Shown here: piece by piece, positions 37,057-46,164 of the stretch
Layout of the letters: every line of letters begins with the position of its first letter
Numbering within the stretch: position 1 is the stretch's first letter
NCBI GenBank assembly: GCA_905235745.1
Contig: CAJOMN010000004.1
Coordinates: 44,777 to 108,776, forward strand
Direction: 5' to 3'
DNA: 64,000 bases
Source: an uncultured Lachnospiraceae bacterium
GTDB taxonomy: Bacteria; Bacillota; Clostridia; Lachnospirales; Lachnospiraceae
Translations under genes and position numbers: made by a program
Notes under the pieces: model-generated
The model's database searches: none
What the model saw: the letters and a program-made list of their open reading frames with translations, nothing else
Told to the model about the DNA's origin: nothing

Positions 37057-38343
37057 TCAATCCTTATCGAAAAAACCCTCTTCCATCAGGTTCTGCATAA
37101 GCTCCGCAAACAATGTGTTCGCCCATGCAAACCAGCTTCTTGTGTATTCCCCGGGCCGGTCAGGGTCAAATGATTCATGCATGAAGCAGGTGTTGGCATG
37201 CGTTTCGGACAGCATATGCAGTATCGACATTATCTCCCCGCGGTCGGTTGAGGTCATCGCCTGCATGATGAGTGCGATATGCCATACATACCCTTCCGGC
37301 GTGTGCGGAGAACCTATACCTCTCGCATATTGTCCGGAATTATAATACGGATTGTCAGAAGATAAGACGAAACGCCTCGTGTTACGCGTAACCTCATCAT
37401 CGCCCGTCCGGTATCCGATATACGGAATGGCAAGGAGGCTCGGCACATTGGCGTCATCCATAAGCACGGTATTGTCCGCGCCATCCGTTTCATAAGCGTA
37501 TATCCTGCCATATACCGGGTGCTGTACGATCCCGTACCGCTCTATCCCTTCCTCGATCTGACCGGCAAGAGCCAGTGCCTCTGTCTTAAGAGCCGCATCT
37601 TTGTATACTTCACCGGCTATCTCCCCAAGCTCGCGAAGTGCCACAACCGCAGCCATATTGGACGGGATCAGGTATCCGTAGATGCATCTGTCGTCAGACG
37701 GGCGGAATCCCGACCATGTCATACCCGTATGTACAACGGGATTGCCGGCTCCTCCATTCGGGAGTGTATCCGTTTCGGGACAGTTAGTACGGCTGAATCT
37801 GTAATCCGATGACGAATGATCCTGCTCGGTACGGTAGACCTTTATGATCGCATATGCCGCCTGTTTCCAGCGTTCATCAAAGAATCCGGTCTTTCCGGCA
37901 GCCTTCCAGTATTTGTATGACAGAATGACCGGTGCGGTCAATGAGTCAACCTCGTACTTACGTTCCCATACTCCGGGAACCATCAGCGTATCATCCTCGT
38001 AACCGGCCGAAGGATCGGACGTTGAAGCGGTAAAAGCATTTGCATAAGGATCCCTTAATATGAATTCGGCCTGCCTTGCTATAACGCCCTCCAGTATCTT
38101 CTGAAGCCCGGGATCGTCCCCGGCAAAGCGCGTATAGAGGCCTACCTGGGATGCGGAATCCCGAAGCCACATGGCCGGGATATCGCCTGTGATGACAAAA
38201 TAGCCGTCTTCATCTTCGGTAACGGTAGTCTCTATCGTATTTAAAAAGCATCTGCGCACAAGCGGCGCAAGCTCGGGAAAATGTTCCTGATAGTATGCCT
38301 CAAGAGTATCGGCATGTGCAATAAGGCTTTCCGGTATATTCAT
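37057..38343 (-). CDS. GH125 exo-alpha-1,6-mannosidase
   Basis: 428 aa from ATG 38343, with CTGGAG 9 nt upstream; a TTG at 38361 is less likely. No signal peptide. Family landmarks: GDIPAMWLRDSASQV, GMTWSGFRPSDDRCIYGYLIPSNM, YNSGQYARGIGSPHTPEGYVWHIALIMQA, and the C-terminal HESFDPDRPGEYTRSWFAWANTLF. GH125 enzymes are metal-independent, inverting and specific for alpha-1,6-mannosidic bonds such as those in N-glycans. It follows the GH38 gene by 18 bp; the two together can dismantle alpha-mannose branches. Confidence 0.92.
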   Translation of the reverse strand: MNIPESLIAHADTLEAYYQEHFPELAPLVRRCFLNTIETTVTEDEDGYFVITGDIPAMWLRDSASQVGLYTRFAGDDPGLQKILEGVIARQAEFILRDPYANAFTASTSDPSAGYEDDTLMVPGVWERKYEVDSLTAPVILSYKYWKAAGKTGFFDERWKQAAYAIIKVYRTEQDHSSSDYRFSRTNCPETDTLPNGGAGNPVVHTGMTWSGFRPSDDRCIYGYLIPSNMAAVVALRELGEIAGEVYKDAALKTEALALAGQIEEGIERYGIVQHPVYGRIYAYETDGADNTVLMDDANVPSLLAIPYIGYRTGDDEVTRNTRRFVLSSDNPYYNSGQYARGIGSPHTPEGYVWHIALIMQAMTSTDRGEIMSILHMLSETHANTCFMHESFDPDRPGEYTRSWFAWANTLFAELMQNLMEEGFFDKD

Positions 38344-38361
38344 GGCATTATTCTCCAGCAA

Positions 38362-41300
38362 TCAGTCCTTGGCTATGCGTACGGTCTTGATCTCAAAGGC
38401 TCCGAAATCAAGTTCGAATGTCCCGTCATTGTTATCAAGCGGGCTTGTCTTATTCTCCAGAAGATCGGTATTCCACGCCTGACCGGCAAATGACGTACTG
38501 ATGACGGCACGTCCCGGTGCCTTCATGGACTCATAGAAGCGCAGTATCAGGTCGCCGCTTCCGTCCTCGGCGGGCTTGACCGTATCGAGTATTACGCTCT
38601 TATGATCGATCGAAACAAGGCTTCCCAAAGCTGTGGCTCCGGCAGCAACAACAGGTGCTATGTTGAGAGCAAGAGCCTGTCTTACCGTATCGCTCGACCC
38701 GAACGGACCTTCAAACGGATAGATTGCATATGTAAAAGTATGAACACGGTTATCCGCACACATTTCAGGGCTGGCAGACGCACGCAGCAGCGTCAGCTCC
38801 AGAGCTTTGCCGTTCATACTCAGACCGTATTTGCAGTCATTAAGCAGTGCGGCACCGTGCGAGTTGTCCGCAAGCGCACTGTAACGGTGCTGGCATACCT
38901 CGAAACGATCCTTATCATATTGTCTTGATCTGTGTGTCGGTCTTTCCACATAGCCGAACTGGATCTCATTGATGCCGTTTGACGCGACAACATCAACAGG
39001 AAAGCTGACCTTTAACAGGCGGTGAAGTTCCTTCCAGTCGACCTCGCTGCGTATCTCGACGCGTTCGGATTCAGCTTCGAGCACAATCTGCTGTACATAA
39101 GAGGATCCGCCGATCCTGCCCCTGACACGCAGGATCGCGCGAAGGCCGGAATCCTGAAGAATGGCTGTTTCCACGGACGATGCTCCCGGCAGTTCCTGTT
39201 CTGTGTAATTGGAGTCAATATCCCATGCATCGAACATGCGCGGAACATCCTTGTACATCTGCAGCCGGTTCATCGGACCTGCGGCAAATTCCCTGCCGCT
39301 GTCCCTGCGGATAAGGCTCGTTATCTCTCCGCGTTCATTAATCCTGACAAGCAGATGCGCATTCTCCATAATATAATGCGTACCTTCCTGCGTTATCTTA
39401 GCCCGGCCCGCTTCTTCACTGCGCTTTGCGGGACGCAGCGTAACGGCTCCCATCGAAGGAAGCGTTACCAGTGCCCTGACGCCTTCTGCGTCGCGTTCGG
39501 TGGGGATGCCGGCTCCGTCAGCCGTTACCGCGCCTTCGCCGAAAGTATCGGGAAGATCTATCAGAGCCTTACGTTCAAATGACAGTGTATTCCATACCGT
39601 AACAGCTGCAGGATCATTGTCGGATAAGGCCTTTGCGGCATCTTCCGCCAGTTTGTCCGCTTCCGCTATAACGGCGCCTACACGCTCTTCGGCCTCCGTA
39701 TATACCCTCGCTATGGATGATCCCGGCAGTATATCATGGAACTGGTGGAGCAGTAGTTCCTTCCAGAGTCTTTCCGCCGCATCCGCATCATAAGCATGAC
39801 CATGAAGCGATGCTACCGCGCCGAAAAATTCCATCTGCCTAAGCGCGATCTCCGCCTTGCGGTTATTCTTCTTGACCATCGCCTGGCTCGTAAGCGTTCC
39901 TCTGTGGGCGTCAAAATACAACTCGCCCTCCCATGTGTTCTTCGGACCGCCCTTTTGCTCAAGCGTTTCGAAGAAAGTGACCGGATCGGTCATCTTGACG
40001 CGGGGCGCACCCTCAAGGTCGCTCTCACGTTCAATGTATTCGATATAGTCTCTTGAAGGACCGCCGCCTCCGTCACCGTAACCGAACGGGATCAGGAAGC
40101 TGTCCAGATCGCGTACCTGCGAACGCTCCTTCCACGTCCTGCCAAGCGATTCGGGGTCTGTCTGGTAATTATAGCTGGTGGGCAGATAAGCCGTGATCTT
40201 TGTATTGTCTATGCCTGTCCAGTAGAAATAGTGATAAGGGAAACGTTCCCCGCCGTTATATGACCAGAAGATCTTCTGGGTAACAAGATATTTGACCCCG
40301 CACCCGGCCAGAATCTGCGGAAGCACCGCACTGTAACCGAATGTATCGGGAAGCCACAGAACCTTGGAATCCACGCCGAACTCTTCCCTGAAATACCGTT
40401 TTCCGTACAGGAGCTGGCGCACGAGCGCTTCTCCCGAAGGCATGTTGGTATCGGGCTCCACCCACATGGCGCCTTCTGCGACCCACCTGCCTTCCCTGGC
40501 AGCATCCTTTATCCGGTCAAACAGCTCGGGGTAATATGTCCTTGCCATTTCATATGCTGCCGGCTGGGACTGTATGAAATAATATGACGGATACTCCTCA
40601 AGCAGCCGCAGCTGCGCTGCAAAGGTCCGCGAAGTCTTTCTGTATGTCTCTGCCATCGGCCACAGCCACGCCAGATCCAGATGAGCATGTCCCACTGCAT
40701 AGAAATCAGGCGCCGTGCTTCCGTTATGTGCCGCAAGAGCAGGTGCAAGGGCTTTGCGGGCTTCGGCATAGGACTCCAGCCGTCCCGGCAGATCCTGCTC
40801 AAAATCGGCAATAAGAGTAAACTGCTCAAGAGCCTCAGCTACCTGACAGGCCCGAAGCGATGTGTCGTCAAGCGTATTGAGCAGTCCCGTCAGCGTGCTG
40901 ACATCAATATACAGCTGATAAGCTTCTTCGTTCCATATTCCGAATGTGGCATCACCGAGCGTTGCCCTGTCATCATTCTCCACGCGCGGTTCAAATGTTC
41001 CGGGAAGTACCGGTCCGGTAGCGCATGCCCATGCCTCGGGATAATCATGTCCCGCGTAGACCTCCAGCATAACATCATAGACATCCCCGGCATGTCCGGA
41101 GCGTGTCAGGCAGTTATCCTCTATGAAATGGTGGGGAAAAGAGACCCAGGGCGCACGATAGGTGCCAAAAGACCGCCCGTTCACAAATACGGTGCTCTCA
41201 CCGCCGGGCGTAAGATCCATGACAATGCGTTTACCCTCCGCTTCGGGCGGAAGCGTGATCCGGGCACGCATCCAGCAATAATCCCACTGGTCACCCCATT

Positions 41301-41475
41301 TATATCCGGGTGATACCGGAGTGTATTCAAGCCGTGCCGCTTCATCGACCGGGATCAGTGCGTCTGCTCTCGCCGCTTCAAACTTTATCGGATCCAGAGG
41401 CAGATACAGATCCTTCATCAGAGTTTCGGTCCAATGCCGCAGACGGTCGCGGTATTCGTCAGTCATGATTTTCAT
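38362..41475 (-). CDS. GH38 alpha-mannosidase
   Basis: 1037 aa from ATG 41475 (GGGGGA 7 nt upstream; a TTG five codons earlier is less likely). No signal peptide. GH38 metal site HAHLDLAWLWPMAET (about residue 265), nucleophile Asp in LPDTFGYSAVLPQIL, and the third metal-binding region LLLHQFHDILPGSS. C-terminal beta-sandwich domains complete the family length. It hydrolyses alpha-1,2/1,3-linked mannose. First gene of the GH38-GH125-regulator operon; promoter/operator at 41513-41557. Confidence 0.93.
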   Translation of the reverse strand: MKIMTDEYRDRLRHWTETLMKDLYLPLDPIKFEAARADALIPVDEAARLEYTPVSPGYKWGDQWDYCWMRARITLPPEAEGKRIVMDLTPGGESTVFVNGRSFGTYRAPWVSFPHHFIEDNCLTRSGHAGDVYDVMLEVYAGHDYPEAWACATGPVLPGTFEPRVENDDRATLGDATFGIWNEEAYQLYIDVSTLTGLLNTLDDTSLRACQVAEALEQFTLIADFEQDLPGRLESYAEARKALAPALAAHNGSTAPDFYAVGHAHLDLAWLWPMAETYRKTSRTFAAQLRLLEEYPSYYFIQSQPAAYEMARTYYPELFDRIKDAAREGRWVAEGAMWVEPDTNMPSGEALVRQLLYGKRYFREEFGVDSKVLWLPDTFGYSAVLPQILAGCGVKYLVTQKIFWSYNGGERFPYHYFYWTGIDNTKITAYLPTSYNYQTDPESLGRTWKERSQVRDLDSFLIPFGYGDGGGGPSRDYIEYIERESDLEGAPRVKMTDPVTFFETLEQKGGPKNTWEGELYFDAHRGTLTSQAMVKKNNRKAEIALRQMEFFGAVASLHGHAYDADAAERLWKELLLHQFHDILPGSSIARVYTEAEERVGAVIAEADKLAEDAAKALSDNDPAAVTVWNTLSFERKALIDLPDTFGEGAVTADGAGIPTERDAEGVRALVTLPSMGAVTLRPAKRSEEAGRAKITQEGTHYIMENAHLLVRINERGEITSLIRRDSGREFAAGPMNRLQMYKDVPRMFDAWDIDSNYTEQELPGASSVETAILQDSGLRAILRVRGRIGGSSYVQQIVLEAESERVEIRSEVDWKELHRLLKVSFPVDVVASNGINEIQFGYVERPTHRSRQYDKDRFEVCQHRYSALADNSHGAALLNDCKYGLSMNGKALELTLLRASASPEMCADNRVHTFTYAIYPFEGPFGSSDTVRQALALNIAPVVAAGATALGSLVSIDHKSVILDTVKPAEDGSGDLILRFYESMKAPGRAVISTSFAGQAWNTDLLENKTSPLDNNDGTFELDFGAFEIKTVRIAKD

Positions 41476-41512
41476 AAGTAAGTCCCCCAACTACTATAAA
41501 GATCAAATGAAT

Positions 41513-41557
41513 TGATATATCATTATATACTTTATAATCTATAACAGGAATTGTCAA
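41513..41557 (-). promoter_or_regulatory. Promoter region and operator of the GH38 operon
   Basis: Minus strand TTGACA (41552-41557); TAAAGT (41529-41534) is at 17 bp and TATAAT (41522-41527) at 24 bp. The palindrome TGATATATCA (41513-41522) lies just downstream of these -10 candidates, where a repressor would block initiation. Confidence 0.6.
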
Positions 41558-41577
41558 CATCTTTTCTCGGATACAGT

Positions 41578-41605
41578 AGAGGCCCCCGCTAACGCGGAGG
41601 CCTCT
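41578..41605. other. Hairpin between uraA and the GH38 operon
   Basis: AGAGGCC-C-CCGC, loop TAAC, GCGG-A-GGCCTCT: 11 pairs with one mismatch. It lies about 50 bp past the uraA stop. No T run follows on the minus strand, so it is a probable Rho-assisted or imperfect terminator for uraA. Confidence 0.6.
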
Positions 41606-41653
41606 GTAAGTCAACCCGGGCATAATGCATATATCATACTGCAATACCGTTTA

Positions 41654-43018
41654 TCATTCTCCGTCTTCGGGAGCGTTCTTGAGCAGCAGATTGGCGAGAA
41701 TGCCGAGGATAAGGGCACATGCAACGCTTGTGATCGTAACGGCACCGAAATTAAGAGTAAGTCCTCCGATACCGGCGATCAGTATGACGGATACAACGAA
41801 CAGATTCTTGTTCTTGTTGAGGTCAACGTTCTGAACCATTTTAAGACCCGATACCGCGATAAACCCGTAAAGAGCCATGCATACGCCGCCCATGACACAG
41901 GAAGGGATCGAATTGACGAATGCGATAAACGGGGATATGAACGATATCAGTATCGCTCCTATCGCGGCAGCGATTATGGTATATATGGAAGCGTTCTTCG
42001 TAATGGCAACGCATCCTATGGACTCGCCGTATGTGGTATTGGGACACCCTCCGAAAAATGCGCCGACCATCGATCCTATCCCGTCTCCGAGAAGTGTCCT
42101 GTGAAGACCGGGCTCTTTCAGAAGATCTCTTTCTATAATTGAAGAGATATTCTTGTGATCCGCTATATGCTCGGCAAACACAACAAACGCAACCGGAACA
42201 TATGCCGCAAAGATAGTTCCGATATAAGTGCCGTTAAGCTCGGAAAATCCTCCGAAAGCCGTTACAAACGTGAAGGCGGGCACGGATAAGAACGTTGAAA
42301 GCCCGACCCCGTCAGCCACGAGCGCCTTGAAAGGATCAAAGCTGATGAGCTTTATCGAATCAATACCGGCAGCGTTTCCGATGACAGTAAGTATAAGGCA
42401 GTATATGTATCCCGCGATTATTCCGTAGATGAACGGTATCAGCTTACCGCTCTTCCTGCCGTATGCACTGCATACCATCGTAACGCCGAGTGTGACGAGT
42501 CCGCCGAGAAGCGCTGCAAGAGGGCTTGCAACAGCTACTCCGTCAACCTTTACCCCGCCGGTCGTGATATCACCTACGGCATTACCCGCAAGCGACAGTC
42601 CTATGATCGCAACGGTAGGTCCTATAACAACAGCAGGCATGAGCTTGTTGATCCATTCAACTCCCACTGCCTTGACGATTATCGCTATAACAACATATAC
42701 GAGTCCTGCAAAGACCGCGCCGATTATTATCCCGAGATACCCGAGGGATATCGACACTCCGCCTGCAAAAGCGGCGCACATACTGCCGATAAAAGCAAAC
42801 GAAGATCCGAGAAATACCGGACTTTTCTTCTGTGTGAACAGAACATAGATAAGCGTGCCGCAGCCCGCACCGAAAAGCGCGGCGGCAGGACTCATCCCGT
42901 TACCGACGATGATCGGGACGACAAGCGTTGCCGTCATGATAGCCAGCAGCTGCTGAAGCGCGAATACAATGAGCTGTCCCGTCTTGACCTTGTCTTCGAC
43001 CTGATAGATCAGTTTCAT
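41654..43018 (-). CDS. uraA: Uracil/xanthine permease (NCS2 family)
   Basis: 454 aa with about 12-14 membrane segments. NCS2 features: start LIYQVEDKVKTGQLIVFALQQLLAIMTATLVVP (uracil branch), PVFLGSSFAFIGSM, and GDGIGSMVGAFFGGCPNTTYGESIG. It imports uracil, or a related base, with a proton. The symbol assumes the uracil branch. Strong ribosome site AAGGAGGAGATT. The leader contains two hairpins (43047-43086). Confidence 0.88.
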   Translation of the reverse strand: MKLIYQVEDKVKTGQLIVFALQQLLAIMTATLVVPIIVGNGMSPAAALFGAGCGTLIYVLFTQKKSPVFLGSSFAFIGSMCAAFAGGVSISLGYLGIIIGAVFAGLVYVVIAIIVKAVGVEWINKLMPAVVIGPTVAIIGLSLAGNAVGDITTGGVKVDGVAVASPLAALLGGLVTLGVTMVCSAYGRKSGKLIPFIYGIIAGYIYCLILTVIGNAAGIDSIKLISFDPFKALVADGVGLSTFLSVPAFTFVTAFGGFSELNGTYIGTIFAAYVPVAFVVFAEHIADHKNISSIIERDLLKEPGLHRTLLGDGIGSMVGAFFGGCPNTTYGESIGCVAITKNASIYTIIAAAIGAILISFISPFIAFVNSIPSCVMGGVCMALYGFIAVSGLKMVQNVDLNKNKNLFVVSVILIAGIGGLTLNFGAVTITSVACALILGILANLLLKNAPEDGE

Positions 43019-43046
43019 AATCTCCTCCTTAAACTATGGCAGATGC

Positions 43047-43086
43047 CACAACATATTGTGCTTTGCGGGGCAAAAGAATATGCCCC
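43047..43086 (-). promoter_or_regulatory. Two hairpins in the uraA leader
   Basis: CACAA-CATA-TTGTG (43047-43060) and GGGGCA-8 nt-TGCCCC (43067-43086) stand in series directly upstream of the ribosome site. A TATAAT lies on the minus strand near 43123-43128, so both would be in the mRNA leader. They may regulate translation or elongation. No PyrR-binding or known purine riboswitch consensus was recognised. Confidence 0.45.
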
Positions 43087-43615
43087 TCCCCAATTTCTTG
43101 ATAGATAATAACACAGCATGATTATAGTGTGTACTGTTATTTAATTATTTTACAAAAAAGTTACAAATGTTTTTCATGCATCGGCTTTCAATCCGCAGTA
43201 ACCTATCCAGACTGTAATAGATGCATAATCTCGGGAAATCATGAAAACTGGGATTAAATCCAAAGACACCCTCTGCACAGTGTGATTGGGGCGATAGATG
43301 CCAAAGAGTTTGTTTTCTTTTTCAAGAGCGATCAATTTGACTATATATAATATTACGGCACAGCCGCTTTGAATTATACTGTGCCTGCGCAGACACAGTA
43401 TAATTCAAAGCGGTAAAAGACATCCAAAGAGCCCTTTACCGCTCTACTTCATAGAGAGTTATTTACTGTTCAAACTTCATCAATTTGAATAATAGTTTCT
43501 CCCGCATTTCACGAATTCAATGGTGACATTCAACCCATACATAGTCTACCTCAATTTGATATGCATGGCAATATGTTCTAGTACACCATCTACACCTCTC
43601 CATCCTTGCTAAGCA
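43087..43615. other. Long intergenic region at the left edge of the AT-rich island
   Basis: Together with the uraA leader this is nearly 600 bp without a recognisable gene. 43087-43190 holds the uraA promoter region. From about 43190 base composition shifts to AT-rich. It contains the 50-bp palindrome (43364-43413), a second inverted repeat (43409-43443) and three copies of TCAATTTGA (near 43333, 43481 and 43552). Short open stretches on the minus strand (near 43500-43600) may be gene remnants, but none is recognisable. Confidence 0.5.
43364..43413. repeat. 50-bp near-perfect palindrome
   Basis: CCGCTTTGAATTATACTGTG (43364-43383) is perfectly repeated inverted at 43394-43413. The 10-bp centre is C-CTGCGCAG-A, itself palindromic, so only one base pair in 50 fails to match. 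Each arm holds TATAAT facing outward. A further inverted repeat, AGCGGTAAA/TTTACCGCT (43409-43417 and 43435-43443), overlaps its right end. Confidence 0.85.
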
Positions 43616-44380
43616 TCAGTCCTTTTTTGACAATGCACAAAGAGAAAGAATAAATGCAATGACAGCCCAAAAAACAACTACTATCAAATCTGACAGACTT
43701 ATAGACTTTGTCAAAAATAACGCAGACCTTATTAAATTACTTATAGGAACAAATGGCAGCACATTATAAATATACATAGACCACTCCGGGAGTCTTTCCG
43801 CTGGATATGTTATCGGTGAAAAAAGCAGTCCGCCTATCATAATTACCTGTGTTGCCAATGCCATTGCACTAGGTGGAAGCCAGTAGGCAATACAAAATCC
43901 GATACAAATCAATGTAAACTGTGTAAGCAATATAATCAGACAACTTTGTCCCGTTATATTTAGATTTATATCAAAACGCAGTACAGAAGCAATACAACCC
44001 ATAATCACGCCTGGAACTGATGCAATTCCCCATATGATAATATCTGCTAACAAAATAATGCTTCTTGAAACTGGAAGCGTTCTTTGATATTCAAATATCC
44101 CATTTTGTTTTGCCTCACTTACAATCTGTGGTGCTAAAACACAGCCGACCGCAATCATGCCCAAAGTCAGTGCCCCGGACGATAAATAAACAACCGATGT
44201 ATCATCAAGCTGTGGAAGAAATAGTGCCATTCCACATATTATTGCAATCGCAAATGCAGCCTGTGCAACACTGAATACCGGCACCAGATATTTGTGTCTT
44301 ATCAGGCTCCAGAATATCACTCCTTTAAGTTTTGTCAAATAAGATGCCTGCGGTTTTGATAATGGTTCTTTATTCTCCAT
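43616..44380 (-). CDS. ABC-2-type exporter permease (second transporter)
   Basis: 254 aa with six membrane helices and the LVSEAKQNGIFEYQRTLPVSR segment typical of ABC-2 permeases (cytoplasmic loop between helices 2 and 3). It overlaps the ATPase gene at 44370 by 11 bp. Forms an exporter with it; substrate unknown, drug or peptide being usual. Codon use is AT-rich, unlike the flanks. Confidence 0.82.
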   Translation of the reverse strand: MENKEPLSKPQASYLTKLKGVIFWSLIRHKYLVPVFSVAQAAFAIAIICGMALFLPQLDDTSVVYLSSGALTLGMIAVGCVLAPQIVSEAKQNGIFEYQRTLPVSRSIILLADIIIWGIASVPGVIMGCIASVLRFDINLNITGQSCLIILLTQFTLICIGFCIAYWLPPSAMALATQVIMIGGLLFSPITYPAERLPEWSMYIYNVLPFVPISNLIRSALFLTKSISLSDLIVVVFWAVIAFILSLCALSKKD

Positions 44381-45296
44381 CTATCATACCTCCATATTGC
44401 ATATCCAATGTTGCAGATGTAAGCTTATAATTCAAAACTTTTCCCTGTCTTATAAGCTCCATCAGCCAATTAACAGCACTTGAAACCTGATTTTCAGACA
44501 AGGTAAGAACCAACTGCATTTCATCTTCTTTGTATTCACTGGTTTCGGCTTCCGGTAGATCGTGCAACTCGTCCGTATCATGCAGGGATACTATCATTAC
44601 ATTTGAAACGAAGTCATTACTAATAACAGCCGTAGAAACATCACGAATTATACGACCTTTATTCAGTAAAATATATCTGTCTGTATACTGTTCAACTTCA
44701 AGTAGATTATGGGTGACAACAAAAATCATATGCCCCTCTTTTGCTAGTTTTCTCATATACTGCCATATCAACTTACGTCTTATTGGATCAACATCATTTG
44801 TGGGCTCGTCAAGCAGAATTATGTCTGATGGGTATGCCACTGCCATTGCAAAAGAGGTCAGTCTCTGTAAACCACCGGATAATTTATTTCCTGCCTGGTC
44901 AGCCCACTGCTCAATGTCCAAATCCTTTAACACTTGTTTTGTGCATAAATGCTCCTGCTTTTCAGATACTCCTTTGATTCTCAAAATAGATTCTATGGAC
45001 TGCCTTAGTGTTACTCCTTCAAGCGGAGCATGAAACTGGGGCATTATTGATACCAGTTCTCTAGCTACTTTTGAATTTTTTACCAATGATATTCCCTTAT
45101 AAGTAATATCTCCACTGTCAGGTTTGGCATTACCTATAATCTGATTCAGCAGAGTCGTTTTCCCCGCGCCATTATGTCCGATAAGTGCAGTGATTTCAGA
45201 AGGATACAGTTCTAATGAAATATTATCATTGGCTTTTATCTTCCCTTTTTTATATGTTTTACTGATTGAATCAATAATTAAATTATTTGCTTTCAT
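44370..45296 (-). CDS. ABC-2 exporter ATPase (second transporter)
   Basis: 308 aa. Walker A GHNGAGKTT, Q-loop SIMPQF, signature KLSGGLQRLTSFAMA, Walker B IILLDEPTNDVDP, H-loop VTHN. The C-terminal extension (about 230-308) is typical of drug or bacteriocin exporters. Start ATG 45296 has AAAGGT 5 nt upstream. It pairs with the permease at 43616. Confidence 0.87.
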   Translation of the reverse strand: MKANNLIIDSISKTYKKGKIKANDNISLELYPSEITALIGHNGAGKTTLLNQIIGNAKPDSGDITYKGISLVKNSKVARELVSIMPQFHAPLEGVTLRQSIESILRIKGVSEKQEHLCTKQVLKDLDIEQWADQAGNKLSGGLQRLTSFAMAVAYPSDIILLDEPTNDVDPIRRKLIWQYMRKLAKEGHMIFVVTHNLLEVEQYTDRYILLNKGRIIRDVSTAVISNDFVSNVMIVSLHDTDELHDLPEAETSEYKEDEMQLVLTLSENQVSSAVNWLMELIRQGKVLNYKLTSATLDMQYGGMIDGE

Positions 45297-45389
45297 AAAT
45301 TACCTTTTTTTCTTCTTAAAATTAAACGAACAGGTTAGCGTATATGCTCAATGCAAACGGGATGCCCTACTACTGGTAACATTCTTTAT

Positions 45390-45435
45390 ATGTATACATT
45401 CCTCTGTCCCTATTTAAGAGTATACAAAAGAATGT
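45390..45435. promoter_or_regulatory. Palindromes upstream of the second exporter
   Basis: ATGTATACAT (45390-45399) is a perfect palindrome, and GTATAC recurs at 45420-45425. ATACATTC (45394-45401) matches a half-site of the TetR operator at 46909-46927, with GAATGT at 45430-45435. It may bring the second exporter under the same regulator. Confidence 0.4.
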
Positions 45436-45446
45436 GATACACTAAG

Positions 45447-46160
45447 TTAAATTTCCATTTTTCCTGCCTGACTTAACATGCTCTCGATGGCTAAAAATGT
45501 AATAATTCCCATACCAGCCAAAAGCAATATCATCGCTACTCCAGAAAAAAATGTCATAGCTGCTATCTGACACATTGTAACCATAATAATGCAGGATGCA
45601 ACTATTGTTGCAATAACAGACTGCTTTCTGAACCCAATCCAGCTCGAAACAATACCACAAAATGCAGCAATCAGAGCATAACATACTAAATATATAATAC
45701 TTGTTAATATAAGTCCTAAACTTACAATGTCATTACTAATCGGAACGAAGCTTTCTGTTATCATGAAAACTGCGAGTACTATTGCTCCACTTATCAACAT
45801 CGAACCAACTGTAAATAAAAATACTAGTAGTATCTTAGTTTCCATTATTTTTTTTCGACTGATTGGATATGAAAATAGTAAAATTGCTTTTTTCCCTCGA
45901 TATTCATCTACAATAAACTTTGATGACATCGTTGCCGAAATTACAGAAAAAATTCCCATCATGACTACCAACGTCAGACCTATTACAAAATTGTAAGAAC
46001 TAAATAATTCTGCATCGCTATCCCCTGGATCAATTTTGGGTATTGCTGCCATTAAATATATAAAGCCCAGCATAAAAAAAGTACTTACCGCAACAGCAGT
46101 TTGATATGATCGTAAGCTATTTCTTTCCAATTCCAGAGAAAATAATCTGTTTATTTTCAT
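45447..46160 (-). CDS. ABC-2-type exporter permease (first transporter)
   Basis: 237 aa with six membrane helices; SSKFIVDEYRGKKAILLFSYPISRKKIMETKILL is the ABC-2 cytoplasmic coupling region. It follows the ATPase gene at 46165 by 4 bp. Similar in size to permeases of antimicrobial-peptide immunity exporters; substrate unproven. Confidence 0.83.
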   Translation of the reverse strand: MKINRLFSLELERNSLRSYQTAVAVSTFFMLGFIYLMAAIPKIDPGDSDAELFSSYNFVIGLTLVVMMGIFSVISATMSSKFIVDEYRGKKAILLFSYPISRKKIMETKILLVFLFTVGSMLISGAIVLAVFMITESFVPISNDIVSLGLILTSIIYLVCYALIAAFCGIVSSWIGFRKQSVIATIVASCIIMVTMCQIAAMTFFSGVAMILLLAGMGIITFLAIESMLSQAGKMEI

Positions 46161-46164
46161 ATAC

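Noticed and set aside
43047..43140. Purine or preQ1 riboswitch before uraA
   Set aside because: Stems are present but the conserved aptamer junction sequences of these classes are not.
43490..43615. Short minus-strand peptide-like stretches (for example YGLNVTIEFVKCGRNYYSN)
   Set aside because: Interrupted by stops and without recognisable homology or ribosome site; at most a gene remnant.
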